Positions 54,510-63,028 of a stretch of 64,000 nt of DNA are shown piece by piece. The translations under genes were made by a program, and so were the position numbers. The stretch comes from Bradyrhizobium manausense. GTDB lineage: Bacteria > Pseudomonadota > Alphaproteobacteria > Rhizobiales > Xanthobacteraceae. Every line of letters starts with the position of its first letter. The first letter of the stretch is position 1. The stretch spans positions 54,331 to 118,330 of the forward strand of contig NZ_JAFCLG010000019.1 of NCBI RefSeq assembly GCF_018129685.1. The letters run 5' to 3'. Under the pieces are notes generated by a model. That model made no database searches. It saw only the letters and a program-made list of their open reading frames with translations, and was not told the origin of the DNA.

Positions 54510-55781
54510 ATGTTCGACAAGACCTACCGCCAGCGCCTCGAGGCTGACCTCACGCAATGGGAAGCCGATGGCGTGATCGCGCCGGCGGCGGCCAGCTCCA
54601 TCCGCCATGCGCTGCCGCCGCTCTCGGCGGGCATCAACATATCAGTGGTCGTCGGCATCGTCGGCGGCCTGTTGATTGCGGCCGCATTCCTCGCCTTTGT
54701 CGCCGCGCACTGGACCGAGATCGCGCGGCTGGCGCGGTTTGCGATCCTGCTGGCCGGCATGGTCGTCGCCGGCGGCCTCGGTGCGTGGTTCGCCTCCACC
54801 GGCCGCACTGTTCTTGCCGATCTCTGCGCCGGCATCGGCGCCATCATCTTCGGCGCGGGTATCGCGCTGGTCGGCCAGATGTATCATCTCGGCGACGATT
54901 TTGCCGGCGGCATGCTGCTGTGGTCGACAGGCGCCTTCGCCGCGGCGCTGCTCACCGGCTCGCGCGGCGCACTCGCGGTCGGCCTTGCGGCGGCCTGCAT
55001 CTGGACCTGCATGCGCCTCTATGACGCGCCTGACAGCCCTCACCTCCCGTTCGTCGGGCTCTGGCTCATCGCCGCCGCGATCGCGTTCGCGTGGAATTCC
55101 TCCGTCGCCGCCCATCTCGTCGCGGTCGCGGCCATTCCGTGGTGGATCGCAACCTCGCTTCGTCTCGACCTCGATGGTGCCCAGCCGTCCTTCATCCTCG
55201 CGAACGGGGCGGCCCTGTTGTTCGGCGCCGGGCTCGCCATCGCCGCCGCGCCATCGCCGCGGGCGCAGCGGCTCGGGTCGGTTCTGTCGATCTACGGCGC
55301 GTTGTCGCTCGCGGTCGTCGCCTTCCTGGAGGTGACGACGGTCGACGATCTGTTCCGCCTTCGCACATCCGCGCTGGCGGGCCAGCCGCCATGGGCTGTA
55401 ACGTGCGGCGTCGCGGGCGTCGTGCTGGCTCTTCTGTCCGCCGGGCTCACGCGGCGCACCGGCGAGATTCTCGCCGCATGTTCGATCGGCCTCGTGCTGG
55501 TCGCGGCGCCGATCTGGCCGGCTGAAGCCGCCGGCGAATCCTGGTTCGCCTATGCCGCGCTGCTCTGCGCCATGCTGGGCCTCGTCGTCTCAGGCGTGCT
55601 CGATGACGTGCGTCCGCGCATCGTGGCCGGCTGGCTCGGCATCGCCGGCGTCATCGGCGGCATCACCTGGGCGGTGAAGGGCTCGCTGCTGAGGCGTTCG
55701 GCCTTCCTCGCATTGGCAGGAATCATTGCCGTCGTCTTTGCCAGCGCGCTCAATCGCGCGCTGCCGAGGGCCGGGCGATGA
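54510..55781 (+). CDS. DUF2157 multi-spanning membrane protein
   Basis: 423 residues. A soluble N-terminus (YRQRLEADLTQWEADGVIA, about 5-23) is followed by some ten or more membrane helices, starting with INISVVVGIVGGLLIAAAFL and ending ALAGIIAVVFASALNR. The N-terminal LxxWxxxGxI pattern is the DUF2157 hallmark. It overlaps the next gene by four bases (ATGA), the standard pairing with a GDYXXLXY protein. Function unknown. Confidence 0.87.
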   Translation: MFDKTYRQRLEADLTQWEADGVIAPAAASSIRHALPPLSAGINISVVVGIVGGLLIAAAFLAFVAAHWTEIARLARFAILLAGMVVAGGLGAWFASTGRTVLADLCAGIGAIIFGAGIALVGQMYHLGDDFAGGMLLWSTGAFAAALLTGSRGALAVGLAAACIWTCMRLYDAPDSPHLPFVGLWLIAAAIAFAWNSSVAAHLVAVAAIPWWIATSLRLDLDGAQPSFILANGAALLFGAGLAIAAAPSPRAQRLGSVLSIYGALSLAVVAFLEVTTVDDLFRLRTSALAGQPPWAVTCGVAGVVLALLSAGLTRRTGEILAACSIGLVLVAAPIWPAEAAGESWFAYAALLCAMLGLVVSGVLDDVRPRIVAGWLGIAGVIGGITWAVKGSLLRRSAFLALAGIIAVVFASALNRALPRAGR

Positions 55782-56374
55782 TCGAGACCTTTGCAAAAGT
55801 CTGGCAGCGCATTCCGAAAGCCGTGCTGTTCGGCGTCGCCATCCTCGTGCAATGCGCGCTGCTGATCCTGATGGTCGCCGATCGCATGCAGATCCTGCGC
55901 GAAGGGCGCGAGGTGACCCTGCAGACGCGGCCGCTCGATCCGCGCGATCTGTTGCGCGGCGACTATGTCACGCTCGGCTACGACATCTCGCAACCGCCGG
56001 CCGGTGCGCTCGCGGGCCAGCCGTCCGCGGAGCGTAATCCGATCGTGTTCGTCAGGCTCGCGCCTGATGGAAACGGCCTCTATCAGGCGGTTTCCGTGCA
56101 TGCGGCGCCCGTCGCGGTCACGGCGCCCGACGTGCTGATCCGCGGCCGTGTCAGCTATTCCTGCGGTTCAGACATGCGCAGGTTCTGCGACACGCTCACC
56201 ATCAGGTACGGTCTCGAAAGCTATTTCGTGCCGGAAGGCGAGGGCGGCAAGCTCGAGCAGGCCCGCAACGAGCAGAAGCTGCGCGTCGTCGCCGCCGTGC
56301 TCCCCTCAGGCCGCGCCGCCATCAAGCGCCTGCTGCTCGACGGCGAGCCGGTGTACGAGGAGCCGTGGTACTAG
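55778..56374 (+). CDS. GDYXXLXY domain membrane-anchored protein
   Basis: 198 residues: one N-terminal membrane helix (about 16-34, VLFGVAILVQCALLILMVA) and an outside domain with the naming motif RGDYVTLGY near residues 60-68. It has a cysteine pair (YSCGSDMRRFC). Always found with DUF2157 proteins; role unknown. ATG within the DUF2157 stop, so co-translated. Confidence 0.88.
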   Translation: MIETFAKVWQRIPKAVLFGVAILVQCALLILMVADRMQILREGREVTLQTRPLDPRDLLRGDYVTLGYDISQPPAGALAGQPSAERNPIVFVRLAPDGNGLYQAVSVHAAPVAVTAPDVLIRGRVSYSCGSDMRRFCDTLTIRYGLESYFVPEGEGGKLEQARNEQKLRVVAAVLPSGRAAIKRLLLDGEPVYEEPWY

Positions 56375-56384
56375 CGCATGTGCC

Positions 56385-56560
56385 GCAACAGGACGCGCTC
56401 CCTCCCCCGCAAGCGCAGGGCAATCGCATATGGTGCGTACGATGCGGCGGCATTGGCAGTCGGCTCCCTCTCCCGCTTGCGGGGCGCGACGAGCTGCGCT
56501 CGCGCTGAGAGGGCTGGGGTGGGGGCTGTCTCCGCATTGGGATTGTCGAGAATTGCGGAG
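56385..56560. repeat. GC-rich repeat debris after the GDYXXLXY gene
   Basis: Contains partial copies of CTCCCTCTCCCGCTTGCGGG-type sequence and a dyad TCTCCGCA...TGCGGAGA (about 56530-56562). It resembles pieces of the neighbouring 82-base repeat, so is read as accumulated REP-like sequence and not a gene. Confidence 0.5.
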
Positions 56561-56574
56561 AATGTCCCCCAGTG

Positions 56575-56656
56575 GTGAGAACCCTCACCCGCCGCGCTCG
56601 GGACGATGCTTCGCATCGCCCGGGACGCGTCGGCCTCTCCCGCGCGCGGGAGAGGC
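56575..56656 (-). repeat. 82-base dispersed repeat, copy B (inverted)
   Basis: Reverse complement of 44556-44637: begins GGTGAGAACCCTCACCCGCC and ends in the hairpin GGCCTCTCCCGCGCGCGGGAGAGGC. Only a few substitutions separate the two copies. Confidence 0.8.
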
Positions 56657-56725
56657 GGAGCAAGCCCGCCGCGCAGACGCCCTGTCCCCCCTTCCGCAAG
56701 TCATTGATTTTGCATCGCCCCTCTA

Positions 56726-56745
56726 CTGTGCATGGGGTTGTTTTC
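56726..56745 (+). repeat. 20-base dispersed motif, copy 3
   Basis: Exact copy of CTGTGCATGGGGTTGTTTTC preceded by CTA as in copy 1, 76 bases upstream of the DMT permease start. Confidence 0.8.
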
Positions 56746-56820
56746 GCAGCCCCGGCGTTGGACGGTAGGCGGCACGCGGTTCATTCCAACCCGAAATACC
56801 ATCCAACACGCGAGACGACC

Positions 56821-57693
56821 ATGCACTCTTCAGGCGGCGGCTGGGGCAATGGCCTGCCGAACGGACTTTTGGGCGTCATCATCTTCAGCGGCTCGCTGCC
56901 GGCGACGCGCGTTGCGGTCGGCGGCTTCTCGGCGCTGTTCCTGACCTCGGCGCGCGCCATCATCGCGGCGCTGATCGGTGCGGCCGTGCTCGGCCTGCTG
57001 CGCCAGGCCTGGCCGGAGCGGAAGGATCTCGCCTCGCTCGCCATCGTCTCGCTCGGCGTCGTGGTCGGCTTCCCCCTGCTGACGGCGCTTGCGCTCCAGC
57101 ACATCACCTCGGCGCATTCGATCGTCTTCATCGGCCTGTTGCCGCTGTCGACCGCGATCTTCGCCGTGCTGCGCGGCGGCGAGCGGCCGCGGCCGCTGTT
57201 CTGGCTGTTCGCCATTCTCGGCAGCGCCACCGTTGCGGTCTTCGCGCTGTCGAATGACGGCACGGCGTCGGTCACCGGCGATCTCTTGATGGTGGCCGCC
57301 ATCGTGCTGTGCGGGCTCGGCTATGCCGAGGGGGCCGCGCTGTCACGCCGGCTCGGCGGCTGGCAGGTGATCTCCTGGGCGCTGCTGCTGGCGCTGCCGC
57401 TGATGCTGCCCGTCATGGTCTGGACATGGCCGTCCGCCTGGAGCGGCGTCGGCCTGCCTGCCTGGATCGGGCTCGCTTACGTCTCGATCTTCAGCATGTT
57501 CGTCGGTTTCATCTTCTGGTATCGCGGCCTTGCGATCGGCGGCATCGCGCGCATCGGCCAGCTGCAGCAGCTGCAGCCGTTCTTCGGGCTCGCACTGGCA
57601 GGCTTCCTGCTGCGCGAGCCGGTCGCCTGGAGCATGGTCGCCGCGACCGGCCTGGTCGTCGTCTGCGTGTTCTTCGCGCGGCGATATGCGTGA
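56821..57693 (+). CDS. EamA/DMT family transporter (second)
   Basis: 290 residues from ATG 56821 (MHSSGGGWGNGLPNGLLGVI) with about ten membrane helices in two EamA repeats. Signature ends: SAHSIVFIGLLPLSTAIFAV in the first repeat and IARIGQLQQLQPFFGLALAG in the second. Likely inner-membrane metabolite or drug exporter; substrate unknown. The frame extends to 56572 through the upstream repeat, which is not coding. Confidence 0.85.
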   Translation: MHSSGGGWGNGLPNGLLGVIIFSGSLPATRVAVGGFSALFLTSARAIIAALIGAAVLGLLRQAWPERKDLASLAIVSLGVVVGFPLLTALALQHITSAHSIVFIGLLPLSTAIFAVLRGGERPRPLFWLFAILGSATVAVFALSNDGTASVTGDLLMVAAIVLCGLGYAEGAALSRRLGGWQVISWALLLALPLMLPVMVWTWPSAWSGVGLPAWIGLAYVSIFSMFVGFIFWYRGLAIGGIARIGQLQQLQPFFGLALAGFLLREPVAWSMVAATGLVVVCVFFARRYA

Positions 57694-57925
57694 GCATGGT
57701 TCTGCGACCGCGCGTCGGTCCGTCGGAAAGACGAGTGTGAAGCAGCTCACACGAGGATTGCTGCGCCTGCGCTATTGATCGGCGGAGCCGGTGATGGGCT
57801 GTCAGGGATTACAGCTATGACGACGCGGCGATTGATCTATTGGTGGTTCTGGATCGTGATGTCGGGGCGGTTTCTCGACCGCTTCCTGTGCATGCCGAAC
57901 GCGCCCGAATAGAGCGGGGGAAGAC
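57694..57925. other. Short intergenic region without a recognised element
   Basis: 232 bases between converging genes. No clear terminator, repeat or small gene is visible. Confidence 0.4.
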
Positions 57926-59089
57926 TCACGTCGCCCCGATCAATTTGCGAAACGCCGCGGCGCCGTCCTGGACCGCGTCGCGGCCCTTCCAGGCCAGATA
58001 GCTCAGCTTGCCGCCGAGCGAGTCCTGGCTGCGCAGCCGCCGCGATCCCAGGATATGACCGACATTGGCGGGGAAGCGGCTGACCTCGGCCGCCACCAGC
58101 GCCGCAATCGCATCCATCAATTGCTGCAGCCGCACGCCCCATTCGCATTTCTCGATGCCGTCGATGCGAAGCTTGAGCGAATGTTCGGCGTCGTAGATTT
58201 CGGTGAGCAGCTCGCGCGCGACGAGGAACCGGTTGTGGCGGAGTGCGATGCGCAGGGCTAGGCGCTTGTCGTCGAGCCTGTCGAGCACCATGGGAACGAC
58301 GCAGGCATAGGGCGCCGCTGCGACCTCGGCGGCGCTCTTGCTCGCAGCCGCCTTGGTTGCAAGGTAGATGAGCCGCCAGAACGTCTTCATGCGCCTCGCC
58401 ACCAGCGCAAGCGCAAAGGGCAGCGCATCGAGATTGGTCTTCTTGAAAGCGTCGAGTTGGGCGGTGATCTGCGCGACCTGGCCGTCGTCGAATTTCGTGA
58501 TGGTCTCGGGTAGCTTCTCGTTGAACTTCGGCAGCGCGTCGCCGGCGCGCAGAACCTGCAGCATCTTCTTCACGTCGTCGAAGGCGGTGCGCGAGGCCGT
58601 GTATTGCGCGAGCTTGGCGCGCGCGAACTCGGTGCTCTCCGCTGACGCCAGCGTGTTCTCGAGCACCTTGACGACCTTGCCCTGAAAGATCGTCGCGATC
58701 TTCAGCAGTTCCTTGGGATTGTTGGCCGTGACCTGGTCGTCGATCGCCTTGACGTAGTCACGCGCCATGGTCGGCAGCAGGTCGCGGCAGATCCACTCCC
58801 AGATCGGGGTGAGCGTGTTGCGCGAGATCCGTCCCGCATTGGCGTGCTCGGGCGCGCCGTCGATCAGCAGCAGTTCGAGCGGTGCGAAGAAATAGCGGGA
58901 GGGATTGGCGGCGCGCGCCTGGGTCGATCCGTCCTTGCGAAATTCGGCGCGCAGCCTGGCCTGGACGCTGGCCGAGCCCGGCATGTCGATGCCGCACAGT
59001 TCGAGCCGTTCGAGTTCGCTGAGCAGACAGCTACGCGACAAAGGCGTCAGCTTCTGCAGGAACTCCGTGAGTTGGTCGATCTCGTCCAT
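57926..59089 (-). CDS. Hypothetical, mostly helical protein
   Basis: 387 residues from ATG 59089 (MDEIDQLTEFLQKLTPLSRS); the frame goes further upstream to 59263 but that part looks non-coding. Predominantly charged helices, no signal peptide and no membrane segment. It contains DLLPTMARDYVKAIDDQVTA and MKTFWRLIYLATKAAASKSA. I cannot assign a family. It stands alone, convergent with the DMT gene and divergent from the LuxR-type regulator. Real by length and even composition; function unknown. Confidence 0.65.
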   Translation of the reverse strand: MDEIDQLTEFLQKLTPLSRSCLLSELERLELCGIDMPGSASVQARLRAEFRKDGSTQARAANPSRYFFAPLELLLIDGAPEHANAGRISRNTLTPIWEWICRDLLPTMARDYVKAIDDQVTANNPKELLKIATIFQGKVVKVLENTLASAESTEFARAKLAQYTASRTAFDDVKKMLQVLRAGDALPKFNEKLPETITKFDDGQVAQITAQLDAFKKTNLDALPFALALVARRMKTFWRLIYLATKAAASKSAAEVAAAPYACVVPMVLDRLDDKRLALRIALRHNRFLVARELLTEIYDAEHSLKLRIDGIEKCEWGVRLQQLMDAIAALVAAEVSRFPANVGHILGSRRLRSQDSLGGKLSYLAWKGRDAVQDGAAAFRKLIGAT

Positions 59090-59426
59090 GGCACGCAGTC
59101 TCTTGCAACGTTTCCAGCGAGCCCGTCGGCCCGGTGCATGGAGGCATTTGCGCGCTCTCAATTGTGAACAGAGAAGCAAGGCGCCGTTAATATATCGGTA
59201 AAATGAGAGGGCCCTGAGATCGGCCGAGTCGCCTCTGGTTAAGGATGACTCGGGTGCCTGCATGAGATTTGGGCGGATTCATCACCCTGGCGTGGTCCGG
59301 AGCGGGTCTGCGCAAGCACAAATTGTGCCGATGCCAGTATTTCCGCACAAAACTGACAAAATCACCGTAGTCTTACGGGGCAAAAAGTTAACTACAGGAC
59401 GCCCCGGGTTCCGCTAAACGAGTCAC
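59090..59426. other. Divergent promoter region
   Basis: 337 bases between the hypothetical gene (minus) and the LuxR-type gene (plus). It includes an AT-rich stretch TTAATATATCGGTAAAA near 59187 and GGCAAAAAGTTAACTACAGG shortly before the regulator. No consensus site could be confirmed. Confidence 0.4.
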
Positions 59427-60047
59427 ATGGGGTCACAGAACGATACGGCTGCTGATTCGCGGTCGTCGGAATGGTTCGAAAGCAGCGCGTCTGCGCCTGA
59501 AGAGCTCGATCTCGCCCGTCTGAATGCCGCCCGCGCCAAGGCGGCCGACGAGATGGCGGCGGGCATCGCCCGCGAGCTCAACGGCCCCCTCACTGCGTTG
59601 CTGCTCTACATGGGCGAAATCAAGCATCACAGCGATCAGCTCGCGCCTGTAACCGCGGACCGTGCCTATTTGCAGCAGGTCGTGGAGAATGCGCTGGCGC
59701 AGACCGAGCGCGTCTGTGGTCTCGTGAAGCAGCTCGCCGGGACGCAGAAGGCAGGTCTGCCCACGCCGTCCACGACCGAGCATGCCGAGTCGAAGGCCGG
59801 CCGCGCATTGCCTGCGCCGCGCGAGAAGTCCTCCGAACTGTCGGGCCTGGCGGGCAAGCGACTGACCAAGCGCGAGCGTGAGGTGCTGCGGCTGATCAGC
59901 GAGGGATTTTCGAACAAGCAGGGTGCGCTGCGCATGCAGATCAGCCCGCGCACTTTCGAGAGCCATCGGGCCGAAGCGATGCGCAAGCTCGGCGCGCGCA
60001 ACACCGCCGACCTCGTCAGGGCAGCGCTGCTGCATTCTATCGATTAG
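59427..60047 (+). CDS. LuxR-type regulator with degenerate HisKA-like N-terminal domain
   Basis: 206 residues. Residues ~33-105 look like the dimerisation helices of a histidine kinase (KAADEMAAGIARELNGPLTA, then VVENALAQTERVCGLVKQL). The H-box that should read A-H-E-L-N-N-P reads A-R-E-L-N-G-P, so the phospho-acceptor His is replaced by Arg49. No ATPase domain follows; instead a linker and a LuxR/NarL HTH at ~144-203 (LTKREREVLRLISEGFSNKQ, then ISPRTFESHRAEAMRKLGAR). A DNA-binding regulator that may dimerise with, or interfere with, a true kinase or Hpt protein. Hpt, Crp and response-regulator genes lie nearby. Confidence 0.82.
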   Translation: MGSQNDTAADSRSSEWFESSASAPEELDLARLNAARAKAADEMAAGIARELNGPLTALLLYMGEIKHHSDQLAPVTADRAYLQQVVENALAQTERVCGLVKQLAGTQKAGLPTPSTTEHAESKAGRALPAPREKSSELSGLAGKRLTKREREVLRLISEGFSNKQGALRMQISPRTFESHRAEAMRKLGARNTADLVRAALLHSID

Positions 60048-60089
60048 GGCTGTTGCTTTGCGGCGGCGCGCGGGCAGACGGATCGCGCT

Positions 60090-60338
60090 TCAGAAATAAT
60101 CTTCAGCGAAGGGGCGCACGCGCGAATTGGGCCGCAGCGCCTTGGGCTCGTCCTTCGGTGCGCTCGGGATGATGGTGATGGTCCAGCGCGGCGGGACGGT
60201 CGATTCCTGCTCCAGCACCGAGCGGACGAAACCCGTCACCGTGGACTCTCCCGCCTTCACCGTAGCCATCCGGCCGTTGAACTGGGCGATGCGGAAGCGA
60301 CGGACCTCTTTCTGGTCCGCAGTCTCATAGGTGAACAT
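60090..60338 (-). CDS. Small hypothetical protein (82 aa)
   Basis: MFTYETADQKEVRRFRIAQF start, with a Pro/Arg-rich end (SRVRPFAEDYF). AGGAGGG lies 5 bases upstream of the ATG at 60338, which strongly supports translation. Highly charged, no signal peptide or helix-turn-helix seen. Function unknown. Confidence 0.65.
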   Translation of the reverse strand: MFTYETADQKEVRRFRIAQFNGRMATVKAGESTVTGFVRSVLEQESTVPPRWTITIIPSAPKDEPKALRPNSRVRPFAEDYF

Positions 60339-60435
60339 GGAAACCCTCCTGGTTTCCGGCGACTATCGCCACCTATGATTAGTCATCCGTGAAAATTGGA
60401 AACCGTATAAGTACGGCGGGGCAGCTGCGGGACCG

Positions 60436-60834
60436 TTAATCCTGCGATTCCTGTGCCTTGGCAGCAGCGAAGGCCGTATCCATCCGCTGCAGCAGATCGT
60501 CGAATTCGGCATCCTCGAGCGCGTCGGCCGTGCTTTCCAGCAGCAAGGCCAGCCTCGCGAGCCGGACATAGCCGAACGTCCTGGCCGTGCTCTTCAGCGA
60601 ATGCGCGTCGCGCGCGATCCTGGCCCGGTGCTGGTCGAGCGCGAGGTTGCGAAACAGTTCGAGCCGCGCGCTGGTCTCGTTCCAGAACACCGCGCGCACT
60701 TCGCTCGCGCCATCCTCGCCGATCTCGCGCACCAGCAGGTCGAAGGCGCCAGGCTCGCGCAGCGGATCAAGGTCGCGCGGCGCTGCGGTATCGGGCGCTC
60801 CCTGCGCGGGCGCGAAAGCGGCGTCGGTCATCAT
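60436..60834 (-). CDS. Hpt domain phosphotransfer protein
   Basis: 132 residues. The histidine phosphotransfer signature RDAHSLKSTARTFGYVRLA places the phospho-acceptor at H78; four-helix-bundle content surrounds it, and the N-terminal ~25 residues are low-complexity. It should relay phosphate between a kinase receiver and a response regulator. A free Hpt near a receiver protein and cheA suggests a branched relay in this neighbourhood. Confidence 0.88.
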   Translation of the reverse strand: MMTDAAFAPAQGAPDTAAPRDLDPLREPGAFDLLVREIGEDGASEVRAVFWNETSARLELFRNLALDQHRARIARDAHSLKSTARTFGYVRLARLALLLESTADALEDAEFDDLLQRMDTAFAAAKAQESQD

Positions 60835-60986
60835 TGTCCCGTTTCCCGTTGCGGGCCTCGGCCATGGCGCGGCGAGGCGTCCGGGAAGGCCTACGCCACT
60901 CCGATTTCAGTTCTGGTCGCCAGATGCGCCGTGTTTGCAGGCCGCCGTCAGCATTTGCTTTACTATGCGATGCCATGCATGCGCCG

Positions 60987-61691
60987 TCAGGGCCCGAGCA
61001 GCCGGTCGTACTGCGCCTTGACGGTGGCGTAGCATTCGCACGCCGCCTGGCGCAGACCGTCCAGATTGAGGATCTGGATTTGTCCGCGGCTGTAGTGGAT
61101 GAAATTCGCCTGCTGCAAGGTGTTGGCGACCAGCGACACGCTGTTGCGCCGTGCCCCGATCATTTGCGCCATGACCTCCTGCGTCAGCAGCAGCCGATAG
61201 TCGCCCGACAGATCATGGGTGTGCAGCAGGCAGCGGGACAGCCGCGACTCCACCGGATGCGCCGCATTGCAGCCCGCGGTCTGCTGAACCTGCGCATAGA
61301 CCGCGAGCCCGTGGCGCGTCAGCAACGTTCGCAGGGTGGAACTATGTTCGGCCGCCATGCGCAGCCGGTCCAGGTCCATCACCGATGCGACGCCGGGAAC
61401 CAGCACGACCGCGGTGTTCAGCGCGCAAGCATCCCCCATGGTGGAGAGTGTTCCGAGCAGGCTGTCGCGGCCGATCATGGCGACCTGCACATGCTCGCCC
61501 TTGGCGAGTTTCACGATCAGCGAGATCACGCCGCGATGTGGGAAATAAGCTCGCTTGAGTGTCTCGCCGGCCTCGACCAGCACGGCGTCATGCGGCAGAT
61601 CGACCGTGCGCAGATGTGGACGGAGCAATTCATAGTCGTCTGTCGACAGCGCCGACAGGAAACCGTTGGACGGCCGTACGATCGTTTCCAA
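60987..61691 (-). CDS. Crp/Fnr family transcriptional regulator (first of two)
   Basis: 234 residues from TTG 61691, chosen for the GGGAGGCAGCT ribosome-binding site directly before it; a TTG at 61712 is also in frame. An N-terminal cyclic-nucleotide-binding-like beta barrel (YFPHRGVISLIVKLAKGEHV, then MIGRDSLLGTLS) and a C-terminal winged helix (LLLTQEVMAQMIGARRNSVS, then IHYSRGQIQILNLDGL). No Fnr-type N-terminal cysteine cluster is seen. Paralogue of the next gene upstream. Confidence 0.87.
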   Translation of the reverse strand: METIVRPSNGFLSALSTDDYELLRPHLRTVDLPHDAVLVEAGETLKRAYFPHRGVISLIVKLAKGEHVQVAMIGRDSLLGTLSTMGDACALNTAVVLVPGVASVMDLDRLRMAAEHSSTLRTLLTRHGLAVYAQVQQTAGCNAAHPVESRLSRCLLHTHDLSGDYRLLLTQEVMAQMIGARRNSVSLVANTLQQANFIHYSRGQIQILNLDGLRQAACECYATVKAQYDRLLGP

Positions 61692-61882
61692 AGCTGCCTC
61701 CCGTCTCGTCAATAAATAAATCTCGGTGATGAATTCATTCCTCTCGGGTGCAATCGGGTTCCATCTTGTTGCCGGCAGGATAAGTTGGCAATTGCGAACA
61801 TTACGGATCGTCTCGGTCTTTCGCTATTTTGATCTCGCCTCGCGCGCATTCCGGACGACCACCGGCGATGATAGCGCTCACA

Positions 61883-62593
61883 TCATGGCCGTGGCTTCAG
61901 CAGGCGCGTGCAGTGTGCCTTGACGGTCGAATGGCACGCGCATGAGGTAGCCTCGAGAGCGCGCAGATCGGTGATCTCGATCTGGCCCCGGCTGTAGCGG
62001 ATAATACCGGCGCGTTGCAGCGCATGCGCGACCAGCGAAACGGCGTTACGCCGGACGCCCATCATTTGAGCAAGAGTCTCCTGCGTCAGTGCGAGGGTTT
62101 CCGTGTCGGAGAGATCCCGGGCCCGCAGCAGCCAGCGCGCCAGCCGCGCCTCGACAGAATGCAGCGTGTTGCAGAGCAGGGATTGCTGCGCACGTGCGAG
62201 CAGGGCTTGCTCATGCCTGACGACCAGGCTGCGGAACGGGCCGCTCCCAGCAGCCATATTGCGAAACGCCGGGATTTCCACTGCGGATGCGGTGCCGGAA
62301 AACAGCACGATGGCGTCCGATGCCGCGATGCCGTCGGCGAGCGCCGCGCCGCCGCCAACGATACTGTCGCGTCCAAGCATCGCCACTTCGATGTTCTGGC
62401 CTTCGGTGAGGCCCACGGTGATCGAAACAGTTCCGTGGTGCGGGAAGAACACGTGTCGCAGTGCCGATCCCGCTTCACTCAAGACAGTCTCTCTGACCAA
62501 TTCAACCGGGATGAGATGAGGCCGCAACAGCTCGAAGTTTGTTGCGTCGAGCATCCGCAGCAACTGGTTGGGCGTTGAGCCGCTCGCGGTCAT
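61883..62593 (-). CDS. Crp/Fnr family transcriptional regulator (second of two)
   Basis: 236 residues. Same architecture as its neighbour: sensory barrel (FFPHHGTVSITVGLTEGQNI, then MLGRDSIVGG) and winged helix (LALTQETLAQMMGVRRNAVS, then IIRYSRGQIEITDL), with the matching C-terminal AC-x-STVKAHCTRLL. The upstream region (62594-62700) is AT-rich and likely holds its promoter. Ligand unknown. Confidence 0.88.
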   Translation of the reverse strand: MTASGSTPNQLLRMLDATNFELLRPHLIPVELVRETVLSEAGSALRHVFFPHHGTVSITVGLTEGQNIEVAMLGRDSIVGGGAALADGIAASDAIVLFSGTASAVEIPAFRNMAAGSGPFRSLVVRHEQALLARAQQSLLCNTLHSVEARLARWLLRARDLSDTETLALTQETLAQMMGVRRNAVSLVAHALQRAGIIRYSRGQIEITDLRALEATSCACHSTVKAHCTRLLKPRP

Positions 62594-63028
62594 GCGGGAT
62601 CAATCCAGCGCGTTCAATGAGGCCGATGAGTATCGATGAGACGTGAGATTTATGACTCGTGATCCAGTTGTACGAATTCAGAATAATATTGTAATGGTTG
62701 TGTTGTTGTCCATATACCCGTTGGGAGGCAGACAGCCTGCCACATTTGCGGCGGAAATAAGAACTGCGCGCTGATTCGTTCGCGTGCCCGGCGAGCTGGT
62801 CCAGCGTCGTCCACCGGGAAGGAATGGCAAGAGGGACCCTTATGAGCCGGAGCCGTTGCTCTCGGAATGGACTGCATAGGCTTCGCGCGTCGCACGTGCC
62901 TTCATCGACCGCTTGGCGTCATGGTGCCCTGCGGGCGCGGATATCCTGTTCCCTGCGCTCGCATTCCCTCACGCCGTCATACCTACTCGCGCCAATCGAT
63001 ATTTCGATCCAGATCACAGGAGACCGGC
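62594..63028. other. Intergenic region upstream of the response regulator
   Basis: About 435 bases. The first part (to about 62720) is AT-rich and likely contains promoters of the Crp-like gene. Frames in the remainder (a minus-strand frame 62650-62895 and the extension of the response regulator frame from 62867) have poor composition and no ribosome-binding sites. Confidence 0.45.

Noticed and set aside
56572..56820. N-terminal extension of the DMT permease frame
   Set aside because: It runs through the inverted 82-base repeat, has no hydrophobic character, and a good start exists at 56821.
62867..63028. Longer N-terminus for the response regulator
   Set aside because: The extension is Arg/Cys-rich and lacks a ribosome-binding site, while AGGAGA precedes the GTG at 63029.
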